The notes under the pieces were generated by a model, which was given only the letters and a program-made list of their open reading frames with translations, was not told the DNA's origin and did no database searches. A stretch of 35,330 nt of DNA from Mariniblastus sp. (GTDB lineage Bacteria > Planctomycetota > Planctomycetia > Pirellulales > Pirellulaceae). This document shows, one piece after another, positions 14,553-23,870 of this stretch. Location: contig JAPKBL010000050.1 of assembly GCA_028823415.1 (NCBI GenBank), positions 1-35,330 on the forward strand. The letters run 5' to 3'. Made by a program: the position numbers and the translations under genes. Every line of letters begins with the position of its first letter. The stretch's first letter is position 1.

Positions 14553-17500
14553 ATGACACCGCGTCAGCTTTTAGAGAAACTTGAAAACCTCGGAATTATT
14601 GATCCGAAGGTGCTTGGTAAGATTCGTGCCGAGATCGAAAAATCCGATAAGCAAATTAAGCCAAAGTCAGTTTTGGCATTTTTGGTTAAAAAGAATCACA
14701 TCACAGAGCAGCAGGCAAAGATTCTCCTCGCATCGACAAAAGATTTACCGAAAAAGGAAGATGAGTTCGATTTTGTCGAGCCCGAGCCTGCGGACGTGAG
14801 AGAGTTTGATACGGACGATCTGACTGGACTTGGGAAAGAGGAAGGCGTTGATGAAGCGGAAGCCATCGTTCCCGAAGTCAACATTGCCGTCGACTACGAC
14901 GCGACAATGACTCTCGTGGATGCCGGTGACATGGCTGAGGAGTTTTCAGTACCCACCGTCAACCCAATCGAGGTAGGTGCGGTTATGCCAACCGAGGTTG
15001 GGTTCCCCCAGGAGCCCGCGTTTGATGCGCTCGCCCAAGATGATTACGCCTCAGGTGCGTACGCGACTCAAAGTGGCCCGCAAAAAATACTTCCGTCATT
15101 CAAGGGCAAAAAGAACCGAAGTGATCAATGGGCAACCAAATGGCTCTACATTGGTTTTGGGATTTTCGGAACTCTGCTGATCGGGGTGGCGGTGCTCTGG
15201 GTTGTCAATATTGGTCAAAAGCCTGAAGACATGTTTGAAGCCGCGATGAGCAGTTTTAATCAACAGACCTACGGCGACGCTCAGAAGAAGTTTGACAATT
15301 ACCTCGACCAGCACGCAACACATAAAGATGCACCCAAAGCGAGGGTCAAGAGAATTCATGCAATCATTCGCGGAACGTATGGTTTGAAGAACTATGCCGA
15401 AGTGATTAAGCAGGCGCAAACGTTGTTGCCCGAATTGAAGGCCGAAGAAGAAGCCAATAACCAAATGGAAGAACTGCGCGACGACCTCGCCGTCATGCTG
15501 CCAACCTCGCTTGCGTTCATTAGTAAAAAAGCGATCAAGATCACCGATCTTCCAGCAATGAAGGAAGAGTTGATCAGGGTCAGCGGTTTTCGCGCGTTGG
15601 TAGACGATCCGGTTTATATTCCCAACAGTCGTCGAAAATCTCCGTCGGTTAACAATAACTATTTAAAAATTGCTAACAACATTGCTACGCTTGAAGGGCA
15701 AATCGAAAAGGAAGAGCAATACGAATTGGATCTTGTCCGAATCGAAAGATTGAACGATCAGAAAGAAACGGATGAAGCATTTGCCGTTTACCGAAAATTA
15801 ACCCGTAATTACGGAGATTTAGCAAGCCGGAGTAAGATTCGAGAATTGATGTTAAAAATCAGCCAGACCGAACGCGAGCTGGTGAAGCCGATTGCGTTGC
15901 CCGAACTCAAGGTTACCAACTCGCCGCGAACTGGGGCGGTTGAGCAAACCGTCGTGCTCTCGGTGACCTCAGGCCAACCGGTGCCTGCACTGAAGGATGA
16001 GGTGGTCGCCTTTCTTGCCGAAGGTTCGGTATACGGAATCGACGCCGGTGAAGGCACCGTCAAGTGGCGCCGATTCGTCGGTTTTGAGACAACCAATCAA
16101 CCTGTAGTTACTGTTGATGATAAGGTGATCATTTCGGATCAAAGAAATAACGATCTGATGCAGTTGGATCTGCAATCTGGCGAGTTGATTTGGCGACTTG
16201 AGATTCAGGAACCGTTTCTATCTCCTTCGGTGACTGATCAGGCGATCATTCTTAATACCGAATCCGGTAAGATTTTGCAGCTTGATCTCGCGACTGGTAA
16301 GTTGCTGCATGCTATTCAGTTGCCACAACCGGTTAATGTCAATGCAATGCCGGCGGACCGTGATCCCTATCTTTATCAAGTTGGTAGCTATCAAAATCTC
16401 TATGTGATTTCCAGTCAGACTCTAGATTGTGCCGAGGTATTTAGTTTGGGGCATTACGAGGGCAGTATTTCGACCGCTCCGCAATCATGGACCGGGTACA
16501 TATTGCTGGTCGTTAATCTGGGAGGGCAATCCGATCTATACGTTTTGAAACCGCGTGATAAGGGAGCGACTCTGGAGTTGGTTCAAGTTATCCCCGGAAT
16601 TGTCTCGGGCGCGGTATCTACTCCAATGAAGCGTTTTGGCCGGTGGATGCTGATGACGTCCGATACGGGTGAGTTAAGGATTCTCGAGCTTTACCCGGAG
16701 GAGGAAAAGAATCCGGTCAACGTGCTGACACAAGATGTTTTCGATGCCAAGGGCAGTGAGCGAGTTTTTGTGACTACCGAGGGAAGCAATCTCTGGGTGG
16801 CGGGCAAGGGGATTATGCGGTATCGAGTTCCGCGCAACTTGGCTCAATTTAATCGAATTGTGAATGTCGATAGTAGTGATACATTTTTGGCGCCCGTGAA
16901 TAAGCTTGATGATTATTTACTTCACATAAAGAAGCGAAACCGGTCCGGAATGGTGTCGGCGTCCCTGGTAGACGCCATGGAACTCAAGACGGTTTGGCGG
17001 ACAGATATTGGCGGAGAACTCGCGGGCTCACCAATGGTGTACAAGGATACTGTGATTGCGGTAAACAATCAGGGGGACACATTTCCGATCGACGACAAAG
17101 TCGTAAGTTCCGGGTTTGCAGTAGCTTCAATGCGAGCCAGTAAAATTCGTTCTGACCTTCAATTTGAAACGCTCGTGGAATTGCCGGACAACAAATTTGC
17201 CTGCCTGGGATCTGAGGGCCGTAAGGATATGCTGTTGGTTGATCTTGTTAAAAACAAATCGCGAGTGTTGTCACTGGTGAAACCGGCAGACAAAATTGCT
17301 TGCCCTCCAATCGCTCTCGGAAGTGATTTGGTTGTACCGACGCTGACCGGGCAAGTGGCTCGTATCAATCCGAATAGTGGAGCAATGCAGGGCACTCCTT
17401 TTCAGCCGGCACTGCAACCCAATGGGGAGATGCCAAAATGGTATGAGCCGGTGCGTTTGGACGAGAGCCAAATGGTGATTGCCCGAGGTCAGGTTGACAA

Positions 17501-18062
17501 AGAAATGCCGAGCGTGATCTACACGTTATCAGGCAGCAATCCACGTTCGATCATGAAAACTGGCGAACTGGTCTGCGAATCACCGGTGAAATCCAATGTT
17601 GTCCTTTCCGGCACCCAACTTTTCGGGGTGCTCGAAACTCCCGACGGAGACAAGCTGACTTCTTTCACATTCCAACCATTGGCGATTGTTAAGGATGTCG
17701 CATTGGAGGTGGATTTGGTGGGTGGTCCCTGGGCAACCGCAGCCGGAATACTCGTGGCCACCAATGACGGCAAGTTGCACTGTTACCAAAGCGATTTAAG
17801 TTTGAAATGGTCGACTGAATTACAAGACGTCAAGTTCGCGTGTGCCCCGGAGGTAACAGCGAATGTCAATGGATGGCTGATGCTTTGTTATCAGAACGGC
17901 AAAGTAGTTTGGCTCGCACCAGAAACAGGCAAAGCAGTTTCTGAGATTGATTTGGGGCAACCGATTAATCATCGGCCGCTCTTTAAAGGCGACAAAATGT
18001 ATTTTGGTGGAATGGATGGGACGATTCATATTGTTGATCAGGCGAAGCCTGAAATTCAGTAG
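14553..18062 (+). CDS. Membrane-anchored PQQ-like beta-propeller protein with cytoplasmic module and TPR
   Basis: A 1169-residue bitopic protein. The N-terminal 60 residues are helical (MTPRQLLEKLENLGIIDPK..., then SVLAFLVKKNHITEQQAKILLAS) and resemble the short helical modules found before kinase domains in planctomycetes. An acidic, disordered stretch follows, then one membrane helix (about 197-222). Outside the membrane are TPR-like helices (about 230-300; FEAAMSSFNQQTYGDAQKKFDNYLDQH) and a charged helical region to about 440. A large PQQ-like propeller part, perhaps two propellers, runs from about 460 to the end. Its repeats read like VYGIDAGEGTVKWRR, LMQLDLQSGELIWRL and ILQLDLATGKLLH, the BamB/YncE type. 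No quinoprotein active site was identified, so it is likely a binding platform. The operon places it with the ExbB/ExbD motor. Confidence 0.85.
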   Translation: MTPRQLLEKLENLGIIDPKVLGKIRAEIEKSDKQIKPKSVLAFLVKKNHITEQQAKILLASTKDLPKKEDEFDFVEPEPADVREFDTDDLTGLGKEEGVDEAEAIVPEVNIAVDYDATMTLVDAGDMAEEFSVPTVNPIEVGAVMPTEVGFPQEPAFDALAQDDYASGAYATQSGPQKILPSFKGKKNRSDQWATKWLYIGFGIFGTLLIGVAVLWVVNIGQKPEDMFEAAMSSFNQQTYGDAQKKFDNYLDQHATHKDAPKARVKRIHAIIRGTYGLKNYAEVIKQAQTLLPELKAEEEANNQMEELRDDLAVMLPTSLAFISKKAIKITDLPAMKEELIRVSGFRALVDDPVYIPNSRRKSPSVNNNYLKIANNIATLEGQIEKEEQYELDLVRIERLNDQKETDEAFAVYRKLTRNYGDLASRSKIRELMLKISQTERELVKPIALPELKVTNSPRTGAVEQTVVLSVTSGQPVPALKDEVVAFLAEGSVYGIDAGEGTVKWRRFVGFETTNQPVVTVDDKVIISDQRNNDLMQLDLQSGELIWRLEIQEPFLSPSVTDQAIILNTESGKILQLDLATGKLLHAIQLPQPVNVNAMPADRDPYLYQVGSYQNLYVISSQTLDCAEVFSLGHYEGSISTAPQSWTGYILLVVNLGGQSDLYVLKPRDKGATLELVQVIPGIVSGAVSTPMKRFGRWMLMTSDTGELRILELYPEEEKNPVNVLTQDVFDAKGSERVFVTTEGSNLWVAGKGIMRYRVPRNLAQFNRIVNVDSSDTFLAPVNKLDDYLLHIKKRNRSGMVSASLVDAMELKTVWRTDIGGELAGSPMVYKDTVIAVNNQGDTFPIDDKVVSSGFAVASMRASKIRSDLQFETLVELPDNKFACLGSEGRKDMLLVDLVKNKSRVLSLVKPADKIACPPIALGSDLVVPTLTGQVARINPNSGAMQGTPFQPALQPNGEMPKWYEPVRLDESQMVIARGQVDKEMPSVIYTLSGSNPRSIMKTGELVCESPVKSNVVLSGTQLFGVLETPDGDKLTSFTFQPLAIVKDVALEVDLVGGPWATAAGILVATNDGKLHCYQSDLSLKWSTELQDVKFACAPEVTANVNGWLMLCYQNGKVVWLAPETGKAVSEIDLGQPINHRPLFKGDKMYFGGMDGTIHIVDQAKPEIQ

Positions 18063-18173
18063 TGGTGGATTGCCGAAGAGATTTGAATTGGCGTTCAGTT
18101 CTAGGCCGATTAAAAGTAATGATTTGCTTCGCCAGCGGGCGGAGAGAAGAGCCAAAGCGATCACGTAGGACCA

Positions 18174-20570
18174 ATGAAACAAGCAATCAATCTTTTTCAA
18201 CACATGTTCACTTGCGTTCGCCGCGTTTCGAAAAAACGCGTTTGCGTTAGTGTTGGCGTGCTCCTGTGGCTGCTCTTTGCGGCAGTGCCAATGCATGCCC
18301 AGTGGATTAAAAAAGAAGACCTTAAAGGTGATTATGTCGATGGCGAGCCATTTGATTTGGTTTTTTTAAACAAAGCCGGTGAGTTCGCGATTCTGAAAAT
18401 TAAGCCTATCACAGATAAGTTGCCGCCGAATCCATTGCCTGAGCGTGGCGATCTGATCTTTGAGTATTTTCGAGAGGGTGACCTGCGGCTGGAGGTGCCC
18501 TACTCTAGCATTGCCCGCATTCTGACGTTTAATGAAATACTCATCGAAGAGGCCAATCAATGGATCGGAACCAAGGAATACTCAAAAGCATTTAGGAATC
18601 TCTTTCGCGTTTATAACCTTGGAGGCAAAGATGATCCGGCAATGGTAGCCTCCATGATGAATTGTCTTTTCCTCGATGGAAAAAAGAACTTTGATATGGG
18701 AGAGTACGAACTTGCTCTATCGATTTTTGAAGACCTTTATGAAAAAGATAGTAGTTTTAAGGTGCCAGGGTTTGACGTTCCATTAATTAGCATTGTGATG
18801 AGTTGCCATAATGGAATGATTGATCGCCGGTTTCAGATTGAGGACTACATCGGTGTTCGTCGGCAACTGGATTCTTTGGTTAGTAAGTACGGCAAAAAGG
18901 CAGACCAACTGAAAACTGAATGGAAGGCGAAATTCCTTCAGCGCAGTAACGATTTAATCGTTCTGGCGGAGAAATATGCAGCGGATGGCGAAGGGCGGCA
19001 AGCCCATTTGGCGGCCAAGCAAGCTGATCAAATGTTTCCTGGGCGGGCCAATGTCTTGGAATTACAGAAGTCGCTCCTGGTTCAATTCCCGTTGATCGTC
19101 GTTGGTGTCACGCAGGATGGGGCGGATGCAGATCCGACTCGAATTGAGCACTGGGGGTCGCGTCGTGTAGGTCGATTGACGCAGCGTACCCTGATTGAGA
19201 ATACGGGTTTGACTGATGAAGGCGGCAAGTTTGAGTTCTTGAATGGAAAGATTTTTCCATTGGATGAAGTAGGCTTAAAATATGCGATGGAAATTGATGA
19301 AAACCCTAAGGGTTTTGCGGTGCCTGAAATCGATGCGTTTAGACTTGCATTGCGGTTAACTTCGTCGGCGACCGAAACGTCTCCCGATTACAATGTCGCC
19401 TGGGCTAAGATTCTTAAATCTGTAGAAATTGAAGGCGAAAATCGAGTCCTGTTTACACTTCGCACTCCCTTCGTTCGCCCCGAGGCGCTGTTGAAATTGA
19501 AGTATTCGGACGTGGGTGAAAATGGAGAGGCTGTTCAGAATGGATTTTATGTTCAGACCGGCGAAGATAATGACGCAAGGATTTATGAGCTGAATCAGAT
19601 TTATCCTCGCCATTCAGATCACCAGCATCCTGTGATTGTAGAGCAAGTTTTTGAAAATGGTTCCGACGCTGTCGACCAGTTACTTTCAGGGAATATTGAT
19701 ATTCTTGATCGGGTTCCAAATGCAGATCTTGCAAAAATACGAGATAATGATCGTGTGCAGGCTCGTCCGTATATCCTCCCGACAGTTCACATGTTGATAC
19801 CTAAGATTCGCGCGGAGGCAGGCAAGGATCCTAATTTTAAGAATGGTTTATCGCATGCGATTGACCGCAACTTGCTCGTGAACAATGTGATCAGCGGAGG
19901 TCAGGCGATCGACGGTTGTGAGGTATTAAGCGGTCCCTTTCCGATTGGCACCGAAGACAACGATCAAATTGCTTATGCTTACGATCTCAAAGTTCGGCCG
20001 TTGGCTTTTAATGCTGAAATGGGAATGGTAATGGTCGATTTGGCTCTGAGGGCCATTCCGCCTGTCCGGCCCGAACCGCTACCGAGCCCTAAGTTAGTCA
20101 TCGCTTTTCCCGGCGGTAGTGTGGCGTCAAATTCTGCCACTGCGATTGCAAGAATGTGGAATGAGATTGGTGTCGAAACGACGACGCGTGAACTGAAGCG
20201 GGGAGAGACGGTTCCTCCGGATGACAATTGGGATTTTCTTTATCTAGAAGTCACGATGGAAGAACCGTTGGTTGATGCAAGTAATGTTATTGGCACCGAA
20301 GGGTTCGCTACGACGGTTAGCGCCCCAATTGAGCAGACGTTGCGAAATTTAAGTTACGCCAGAAGCTGGCAAAGAGCGTGTGCTGATCTAAGGCGACTGC
20401 ATCGGCAAACGGCAGTTGACCTTTCGGTCGTACCGCTCTACCAAGTCAAAGAATATTTTGCGTATCGAGACACTGTCCGTGCAATAGGGCGTGATTTAAT
20501 TCATCTTTATCAAAACGTCGATCGCTGGAAGATTGATTTGACGGCTGAAAAAGAACAGCAAGAAAAATGA
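18174..20570 (+). CDS. Exported TPR plus SBP_bac_5-like solute-binding protein
   Basis: A 798-residue exported protein with a signal segment (about residues 20-43, ending MHAQW; AGGA lies before the ATG). An N-terminal region of about 280 residues is mostly helical with TPR-like repeats (YSKAFRNLFRVYNLGG, YELALSIFEDLYEKD). The C-terminal 480 residues resemble extracellular solute-binding proteins family 5 (OppA/DppA type): FEFLNGKIFPLDEVGLKYAMEI, a segment starting VLFTLRTPFVRPEALLKL, SGNIDILDRVPNADLAKI and NFKNGLSHAIDRNLLVNNVISGGQAIDGCEVLSGPF. No peptide-transport permease or ATPase genes are nearby, so it is probably not a standard importer subunit. Its operon links it to an ExbB/ExbD motor and a propeller protein. 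Its stop overlaps the next start (ATGA). Confidence 0.8.
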   Translation: MKQAINLFQHMFTCVRRVSKKRVCVSVGVLLWLLFAAVPMHAQWIKKEDLKGDYVDGEPFDLVFLNKAGEFAILKIKPITDKLPPNPLPERGDLIFEYFREGDLRLEVPYSSIARILTFNEILIEEANQWIGTKEYSKAFRNLFRVYNLGGKDDPAMVASMMNCLFLDGKKNFDMGEYELALSIFEDLYEKDSSFKVPGFDVPLISIVMSCHNGMIDRRFQIEDYIGVRRQLDSLVSKYGKKADQLKTEWKAKFLQRSNDLIVLAEKYAADGEGRQAHLAAKQADQMFPGRANVLELQKSLLVQFPLIVVGVTQDGADADPTRIEHWGSRRVGRLTQRTLIENTGLTDEGGKFEFLNGKIFPLDEVGLKYAMEIDENPKGFAVPEIDAFRLALRLTSSATETSPDYNVAWAKILKSVEIEGENRVLFTLRTPFVRPEALLKLKYSDVGENGEAVQNGFYVQTGEDNDARIYELNQIYPRHSDHQHPVIVEQVFENGSDAVDQLLSGNIDILDRVPNADLAKIRDNDRVQARPYILPTVHMLIPKIRAEAGKDPNFKNGLSHAIDRNLLVNNVISGGQAIDGCEVLSGPFPIGTEDNDQIAYAYDLKVRPLAFNAEMGMVMVDLALRAIPPVRPEPLPSPKLVIAFPGGSVASNSATAIARMWNEIGVETTTRELKRGETVPPDDNWDFLYLEVTMEEPLVDASNVIGTEGFATTVSAPIEQTLRNLSYARSWQRACADLRRLHRQTAVDLSVVPLYQVKEYFAYRDTVRAIGRDLIHLYQNVDRWKIDLTAEKEQQEK

Positions 20571-22279
20571 GATTTCCCCAAATGATAGTTACCCTCACTT
20601 ATCTCAAATGGCGAACCTGTCTGCTGGTTTTGTCAGTTTTCGTTTTGGGGATGGGGTCTCCGTTGGACGCAATTTTCGCTCAGGAAGATCTGCCGGGAAG
20701 TGCGATTGAGAATTCCGAGCAATCTGAAGGTTCTGAAGCAGCGGTTTCGGTCGTTGATTTATTTGTGCCTGATTTTGAAGACCAAGATCTTGTGGAGACA
20801 AGTAAACGCGCTTGGGAGTACCGCCCTTATCAAGTCGCTGTCTGGTTTTGTCTCGATGGTTCACCGGTGATTGATGCGATCTACAACAATATTGCGAGAG
20901 ATGTCACACGGCGTTCTGAATTGTTGGATCCCAGCGGTTGGGACTTAACCACTGGGCGAGCTCCATTGCGTTGGCGAAACCGGTTAATTGAGAACTTAGA
21001 AAACTCAGAGAAATTTGTGGCATTGGAATCAGTGCCAGCCTTGCTGCCATACGATAAGTTGATGGCAGTTTGCCTTGAAGAGGCTCACGGAATTGTTCGC
21101 GTTCGTGTGCGAGAGTTTGATATTCAGACCCAGCTTTGGGGGCCGCTTGTGGTTCGTGACGTTATTCAGCGAAATGAATTGGGAAGGTACATCATGGACG
21201 CAATCAGTATTGCGTTCATGCCATTAGCGAAGATTGATCGCGTTCAGGAAATTGAAGTTGAGAACAGTGAAGGGAAGGTCGTAAGAAAAGATGAAGTGAT
21301 CATGCAGATCCGAGGTGTCCAAAGCTGTGTCCGTACGACGCTCCAGCAAATTGAGGAGAGTATTGGAGGTGAGGATCTAGCCGAGGTTGATGAAGCTGCG
21401 TTTGAATGGAACGCAGGCCCGATTGACGATTCGCCGATTTATATCCGGGACGACGATCGATTTTTGCCGATCATTCGGCTGACCGACCGTAAGGGCGATT
21501 TGATTAAACTTCAACCGATTGAATTTACCTATCTAACGAGTGAACGAAAGGACGGAGCGGATCTTCGCGCATCCATTGAATCACATCGACGTGCTCCTCT
21601 TTCCCAACGCAAGAGTAAAAGATCTCAGAAGCTAGCGCTTGTCATCCGTCCGCCGGAGCGCTCGACTCGTTTGTTTTTGGTGTCAGATGATAAAAAACGG
21701 ACGCCCATGGAGGGCTTTGAGGTTTGGGCTCGTTCGCCCGAGGCGCCGATTGAAGATAAGATCTTACTTGGGAAAACAGATTGGCGTGGCTCGATTGAAA
21801 TTCCGCCAAGTTCTGATGGTTTAAGGTTGATTCTTGTAAAACGAGGCGAACGCGGGCTACGTCGACTTCCGATCATGCCGGGGCTTTACGATTCGGTCGT
21901 TTCTACACTGCCCAATGATGAAACGAGGCTCTTTGCTCAGGGCGTTTTACGCGGCCTCGAAAATGAAATTTTGAGCATGGTAATTCAGCGGACGGTTTTT
22001 GAAGCTGATGCTGAGAAAGCGCTTGCAGACAAGAACATGGATCTCATTAAGGTGAGCCTGAATAAATTGGAAGAGTTGTCAATATTTGACATGCTGAACG
22101 AACTGACTGATCAAGAGTTGCAGCTGAAATCGAAAACCAGTAATCCGAGTGAACTGAGCTACATTACTAGCCGGTTTGGCTCCTTAAGGAAAATTCTTAA
22201 TGAGCGGAATTCGGCGACTGAGGAATCTGCGCTTCAGGAAAAGTATCAGGAACTTCGCCGGGCTAAATTGGATCAATAG
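20567..22279 (+). CDS. Exported protein of unknown function, last gene of the envelope operon
   Basis: I do not recognise the family. The 570 residues start with a signal sequence (about 13-38, LLVLSVFVLGMGSPLDAIFAQ). The mature part is acidic at first, then mixed alpha/beta (about 70-300) and beta-rich (about 310-460, with SRRKS-like basic runs and SPEAPIEDKILLGKTDWRGSIEIPPS, which looks like an Ig-like or carboxypeptidase-regulatory-like strand pattern). It ends in a helical part (about 470-570) that may form a coiled coil. The start overlaps the upstream stop by four bases (ATGA), so the protein is probably made in a fixed ratio with the SBP_bac_5-like protein and may bind it. No enzymatic motif was seen. 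Confidence 0.75.
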   Translation: MRFPQMIVTLTYLKWRTCLLVLSVFVLGMGSPLDAIFAQEDLPGSAIENSEQSEGSEAAVSVVDLFVPDFEDQDLVETSKRAWEYRPYQVAVWFCLDGSPVIDAIYNNIARDVTRRSELLDPSGWDLTTGRAPLRWRNRLIENLENSEKFVALESVPALLPYDKLMAVCLEEAHGIVRVRVREFDIQTQLWGPLVVRDVIQRNELGRYIMDAISIAFMPLAKIDRVQEIEVENSEGKVVRKDEVIMQIRGVQSCVRTTLQQIEESIGGEDLAEVDEAAFEWNAGPIDDSPIYIRDDDRFLPIIRLTDRKGDLIKLQPIEFTYLTSERKDGADLRASIESHRRAPLSQRKSKRSQKLALVIRPPERSTRLFLVSDDKKRTPMEGFEVWARSPEAPIEDKILLGKTDWRGSIEIPPSSDGLRLILVKRGERGLRRLPIMPGLYDSVVSTLPNDETRLFAQGVLRGLENEILSMVIQRTVFEADAEKALADKNMDLIKVSLNKLEELSIFDMLNELTDQELQLKSKTSNPSELSYITSRFGSLRKILNERNSATEESALQEKYQELRRAKLDQ

Positions 22280-22697
22280 CGGGATTTCGAGGGCCCATTC
22301 CAGAGTGTCGGAAGTCGCGGCATTGCATTTCGCGTTCGGCGAGCATTTGTTTTCTGGTCAATGAGATATTTGAATTTCAGGTGGCCGATTAAAATCACTA
22401 TTGGTGGTTCGGTTCAAATATTGGTGGTTCGGTTCAAAACAACCCAATAGATTCATCGTTGGGCCCTCCTGACTGCAGTCGGGACGTTAGACGATTGCCA
22501 GGATAGAAATCCGGGCTTCAGGGGCGAGCATGCGGCCGAATTGAGTTGTCTTGGGGCAGGGAATTCGGAGGGATCTGCTTAATCGTCATTATCCCAATTT
22601 GTATCATCAGGTTTTTTACTTGCAGGCACTCTTTCTCGCTGCAGAAACCTATAGTTTGATATTGGAATTCCGTTCATTTGGTCATCAAAGTTCAGAA
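22280..22697. other. 418-base intergenic region with a tandem repeat
   Basis: No gene is supported here; an in-frame extension of the following gene to 22551 exists but lacks a good start. The stretch holds the 20-bp tandem pair at 22400-22439 and a 10-bp palindrome GACTGCAGTC (22471-22480). No clear intrinsic terminator for the preceding long operon was found. Confidence 0.45.
22400..22439. repeat. Two-copy 20-bp tandem direct repeat
   Basis: The unit ATTGGTGGTTCGGTTCAAAT is followed at once by the same 20 bases with one change (final T to A). It is intergenic, at the end of the long envelope operon. It shares TTGGTG and an A-rich 3' end with the 16-bp pair at the left window edge, so both may belong to a family of short intergenic duplications. 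Confidence 0.75.
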
Positions 22698-23417
22698 ATG
22701 ATTAGAAAAATTGTCATCTTGCTCAGTGTTTGTTGCGTAATCCTGTGCGGGTTCGTTGGTTACTTGAGCTATACCGAAACTTTGAATTCTGAGATGGCTT
22801 CAGGCGTAGCTGTAACACTGACCTGTAGTGAAGTGCTTGAAAAACCACCCAACGACATGGCGCGTGTCCGGCTGACCAAATTCGTTCCAGGGAAATTCAT
22901 CGCTTTAGTTGATCGAGAACAAGATGCGGTTTGGGAGCTTGTTGGTGTTCCTTTTTTCCCCCCTACTGCGGGCAAGGTCGGCCACGGATATTCCGCGGTT
23001 TTAGTTTGCTTCAAGAATATTCGCACGCAAGCTGATTTCGAGCGGCTGATGAAAACTGGGGCGCTGGATACTAATTATTGGGCCTCACGACAAAAGCTTG
23101 ACCCTGCACTTCACTCCCAACTCTCGCGAGATTACAAAAATTTAGATATCGCAAACTCCACTGTTTTGCATTCTGGATTTGAATTGCAGAATCCAGTGCT
23201 TGGCGAAACGACGTTGAAAGGCAGTGTCGTCATTGGCGGCGTTGCGATTTTTGCTGCGATGATTGCGATCGTCTCAGGGCTGTTTATTCGTAAAACGCCC
23301 AAGGAAACTTATGACTGGAACGAAGCTGCATCTATTAACCGAGCAGGCTTGCCCTCCGCAGACGGGCAATCAGCTCTAGACCAAGCCTCTTCGGCTCGTT
23401 CAATTGGTAGCCATTGA
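22698..23417 (+). CDS. Small membrane protein with two predicted helices, unknown function
   Basis: I do not recognise the family. From the ATG at 22698 the product is 239 residues, with an N-terminal hydrophobic segment (IVILLSVCCVILCGFVGYLSY) and a second helix near residues 175-196 (SVVIGGVAIFAAMIAIVSGLFI). Between them a domain of about 145 residues, probably outside the cytoplasm, contains LTKFVPGKFIALVDREQDAVWELVGVPFFPP. The C-terminal tail of about 45 residues is polar and cytoplasmic if the helices are antiparallel. An upstream in-frame start at 22551 would place a polar leader before the first helix and is less likely. It stands alone; the next gene is 450 bases away. Confidence 0.65.
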   Translation: MIRKIVILLSVCCVILCGFVGYLSYTETLNSEMASGVAVTLTCSEVLEKPPNDMARVRLTKFVPGKFIALVDREQDAVWELVGVPFFPPTAGKVGHGYSAVLVCFKNIRTQADFERLMKTGALDTNYWASRQKLDPALHSQLSRDYKNLDIANSTVLHSGFELQNPVLGETTLKGSVVIGGVAIFAAMIAIVSGLFIRKTPKETYDWNEAASINRAGLPSADGQSALDQASSARSIGSH

Positions 23418-23870
23418 CTAGTTGTCTAACGATCGCCCAGCTCGGCGGTCCCCCCGTGAAGTATCAGTTGTGATACGTTTTGCCTAATTCCGGAATGGGC
23501 CAAGACGCATATTCTCAAAGCCAGCGACGCTAAAGTAAATTTTCTAGAGCCTTCGTTGGCTTTGACTGCCCTAGGAGAGTGACTTTGGTTGATCAAATTT
23601 ACCTGCCGATCGCTGCCCATTGGCCCTAATTGGTTTTTTTGAAAGCTAAAGTTCGAGTCTGTTTCTCAAAAAAGAAAAAAATTCGAGAGGCTGGGTTTTG
23701 AAAACACCTAAAAATAGGCTTCTGCGGTCGGGGAAAGATCGTGATAATTTTCACAAGGCTCACTGGCGAGTGTGATAGCTCGACCACGGCGATCAAATCG
23801 ATTGGATTGGTGAAGCGGGTTCGCTAAAGTGTTGTTGGCAAGTCCGTGTCTTCAACGAAGGAGTCGATTC
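23418..23870. other. 453-base intergenic region with a CRP/FNR-like site
   Basis: No gene is supported; short open frames show no recognisable features. A T- and A-rich segment (23630-23720) and the CRP/FNR-like half-site pair at 23740-23755 suggest a regulated promoter for the CBS-domain gene. Confidence 0.4.
23740..23755. promoter_or_regulatory. CRP/FNR-family-like binding site
   Basis: The sequence CGTGA-TAATTT-TCACA matches TGTGA-N6-TCACA, the E. coli CRP consensus, at nine of ten defined positions. It is about 116 bases upstream of the CBS-domain gene. Whether a CRP/FNR-type regulator of this genome binds it is unknown. Confidence 0.35.

Noticed and set aside
22471..22480. Palindrome GACTGCAGTC as an operator or attachment site
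   Set aside because: A single 10-bp palindrome with no partner, no integrase gene and no special position is not enough to support a function.
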